64,000 nucleotides of DNA from Hymenobacter terricola (lineage in GTDB: Bacteria; Bacteroidota; Bacteroidia; Cytophagales; Hymenobacteraceae). This document shows, piece by piece, positions 62,991-64,000 of this stretch. The notes beneath the pieces are model-generated. The model saw nothing but the letters and a program-made list of their open reading frames with translations. It was not told the DNA's origin and did not search any database. A program made the position numbers and the translations under genes. The stretch is taken from assembly GCF_017921975.2 (NCBI RefSeq), contig NZ_JAGEMO020000003.1, forward strand, positions 1 to 64,000, read 5' to 3'. The first letter of the stretch is position 1; each line of letters begins with the position of its first letter.

Positions 62991-62996
62991 ACCGAA

Positions 62997-63449
62997 GTGG
63001 AAATCTACCGCATCTGCCTGGCCAAATACGCCGACGAACTAGTCGCGTCCGGCAACCCCGGCCGTTGGAACCTGCGCGGCCAGCTGGTCATCTACGCCGC
63101 CGGCAGCCGCGCCCTGGCCTGCCTCGAAAACGTGGTGCACCGCAGCGGCGAAGGGCTCAACAGCCTCTTCAAAGTCATCCGCATTGAAGTGCCCGACGTC
63201 CTGCCCATCGAAGAGCTAACGCTTGCTCAAATGCCCGAGGAATGGCAGCTACCGCGTCACTACGCCCGCTGCCAGCCCCTGGGTGCCGCCTGGTACCAGC
63301 GCCAGGAAGCCGCTGTGCTGCGCGTGCCCTCGTCTATCATCGCCCATGAGCACAACTACGTGCTCAACACCCGCCACCCCGATTTTGGGCAGATTCGCAT
63401 CGTCGGCTGGGAGGATTTTGAATTTGACCCGCGGATTAAGGAAAGCTAG
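62997..63449 (+). CDS. RES-domain toxin (NAD+-degrading type)
   Basis: 150 residues with the RES family layout: N-terminal YRICLAKYADELVASGNPGRWN, then VIYAAGSRALACLENVVH containing the conserved Glu, and VPSSIIAHEHNYVLNTRHPDFGQI with the conserved Ser. Characterised members degrade NAD+ by phosphorolysis or hydrolysis, stopping growth. It follows its antitoxin after 107 bp instead of overlapping. A GTG start (62997) is used. All key residues appear intact. Confidence 0.92.
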   Translation: MEIYRICLAKYADELVASGNPGRWNLRGQLVIYAAGSRALACLENVVHRSGEGLNSLFKVIRIEVPDVLPIEELTLAQMPEEWQLPRHYARCQPLGAAWYQRQEAAVLRVPSSIIAHEHNYVLNTRHPDFGQIRIVGWEDFEFDPRIKES

Positions 63450-63964
63450 AAAATGCGTGCATTTTCAAAATGTAAGCCCGCTAAACCTTTGCGCCGAGCA
63501 TCCTCCCAAACTTGACGGCTTACATAAATTCCGGATGGAATTTGCCAGAACATGTCATCAGGCCGACCAAATACACATAGGTTGGCTATTTTCTCTTGCG
63601 AAAAAGCAGGGTTAACAAGAAATTTAGGCTTATTAATGAGCTTATGGAAAACAGACTTTTCCAGGTCTAATACATCATTTTGCTTCTTAAACCTGAGCAT
63701 GAAGTATCTGCGAAACCCGCTTGTTTCTGAGTTGATGTTCACCCGAATCCATTCATATTGCTCATCACCAGAGGCGTGATAATCAATAATTTCACGCAAT
63801 CTTTCTGACATGACAGGCCAAGCAAAAGTATTAGGTAGGTAATCAAACCACTGATGCTTTAAGCCACTTAAATTGGGGGATTCAACACTTCCGCTTTTTC
63901 CAAAGGAAACCTTTTTTAAGGTCAGGTCGAACGGAATTTTATTTTGATTTATTATTTCTGCCAT
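63446..63964 (-). CDS. Imm43/DUF1629-like putative immunity protein, 172 aa
   Basis: The pattern of helices and strands, WPVMSERLREIIDYHASGDEQYEWIRVNI near the middle, LDLEKSVFHKLINKPKFLV and the ending GIYVSRQVWEDARRKGLAGLHFE, is like polymorphic-toxin immunity families Imm43 or Imm11/DUF1629. It is clearly more AT-rich than the flanking genes, hence likely acquired. No toxin is visible, but the window ends 36 bp upstream of its start, where an upstream open frame runs off the edge. Convergent with the RES gene, overlapping by 4 bp. Confidence 0.55.
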   Translation of the reverse strand: MAEIINQNKIPFDLTLKKVSFGKSGSVESPNLSGLKHQWFDYLPNTFAWPVMSERLREIIDYHASGDEQYEWIRVNINSETSGFRRYFMLRFKKQNDVLDLEKSVFHKLINKPKFLVNPAFSQEKIANLCVFGRPDDMFWQIPSGIYVSRQVWEDARRKGLAGLHFENARIF

Positions 63965-64000
63965 AATCGTAAAGTATGGCAGAATATTCTCTGGGGCACA

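Overview
The window looks like a chromosomal segment of a GC-rich Bacteroidota, most likely Hymenobacter or a close relative. The evidence is a fused LpxC-FabZ, a PorX-type PglZ response regulator, the bacillithiol gene bshB1, a short primary sigma factor, DUF4197 and START-like proteins, and promoters with the Bacteroidota -7 box TAnnTTTG (42453, 42760, 54323, and 38147 on the minus strand). Species placement is inference.

Layout. 0.5-6.1 kb: two unknown proteins, a decayed 3' copy of cinA, a secreted unknown, intact cinA, a DUF4197 protein and an acidic protein. 6.4-11.9 kb: a minus-strand lipid A block (HD hydrolase, lpxD, lpxC-fabZ, lpxA, ABC ATPase). 12.3-20.9 kb: porX, a RelE-type toxin-antitoxin pair, an aminotransferase, a TonB-type outer-membrane protein, tsaE and alanine dehydrogenase. 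20.9-22.3 kb: a foreign AT-rich element bounded by 39-bp perfect inverted repeats, holding a cut-down IS3 transposase and a barstar-like gene. 22.3-25.5 kb: flavin reductase, MFS transporter and an orphan InsA-like protein. 25.7-36.5 kb: a probable short-chain carboxylate module (porin, MHS permease, small membrane protein, symporter-histidine kinase fusion, receiver protein, PrpE-like and Acs acyl-CoA synthetases). 36.6-40.1 kb: exonuclease/GIY-YIG protein, DUF2383 protein, AI-2E-type permease. 40.3-45.8 kb: topoisomerase IV subunits B and A, separated by a candidate small RNA gene. 45.9-61.3 kb: two TPR proteins, thrS-infC-rpmI-rplT, tRNA-Met, START-like protein, LptF/G permease, rpsO-pnp, rpoD, trxB, an M23/LysM peptidase and bshB1. 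61.3-64 kb: an amidohydrolase pseudogene, a RES-Xre toxin-antitoxin pair and an immunity-like protein.

Most of the window is core metabolism. The unusual material lies between the genes. There are three unrelated 21-bp tandem-repeat arrays, at least six families of intergenic palindromic elements that often abut stop codons, a barstar-like cargo element, a probable AUA start codon for infC, and a promoter-hairpin-terminator unit that looks like an undescribed RNA of about 68 nt.
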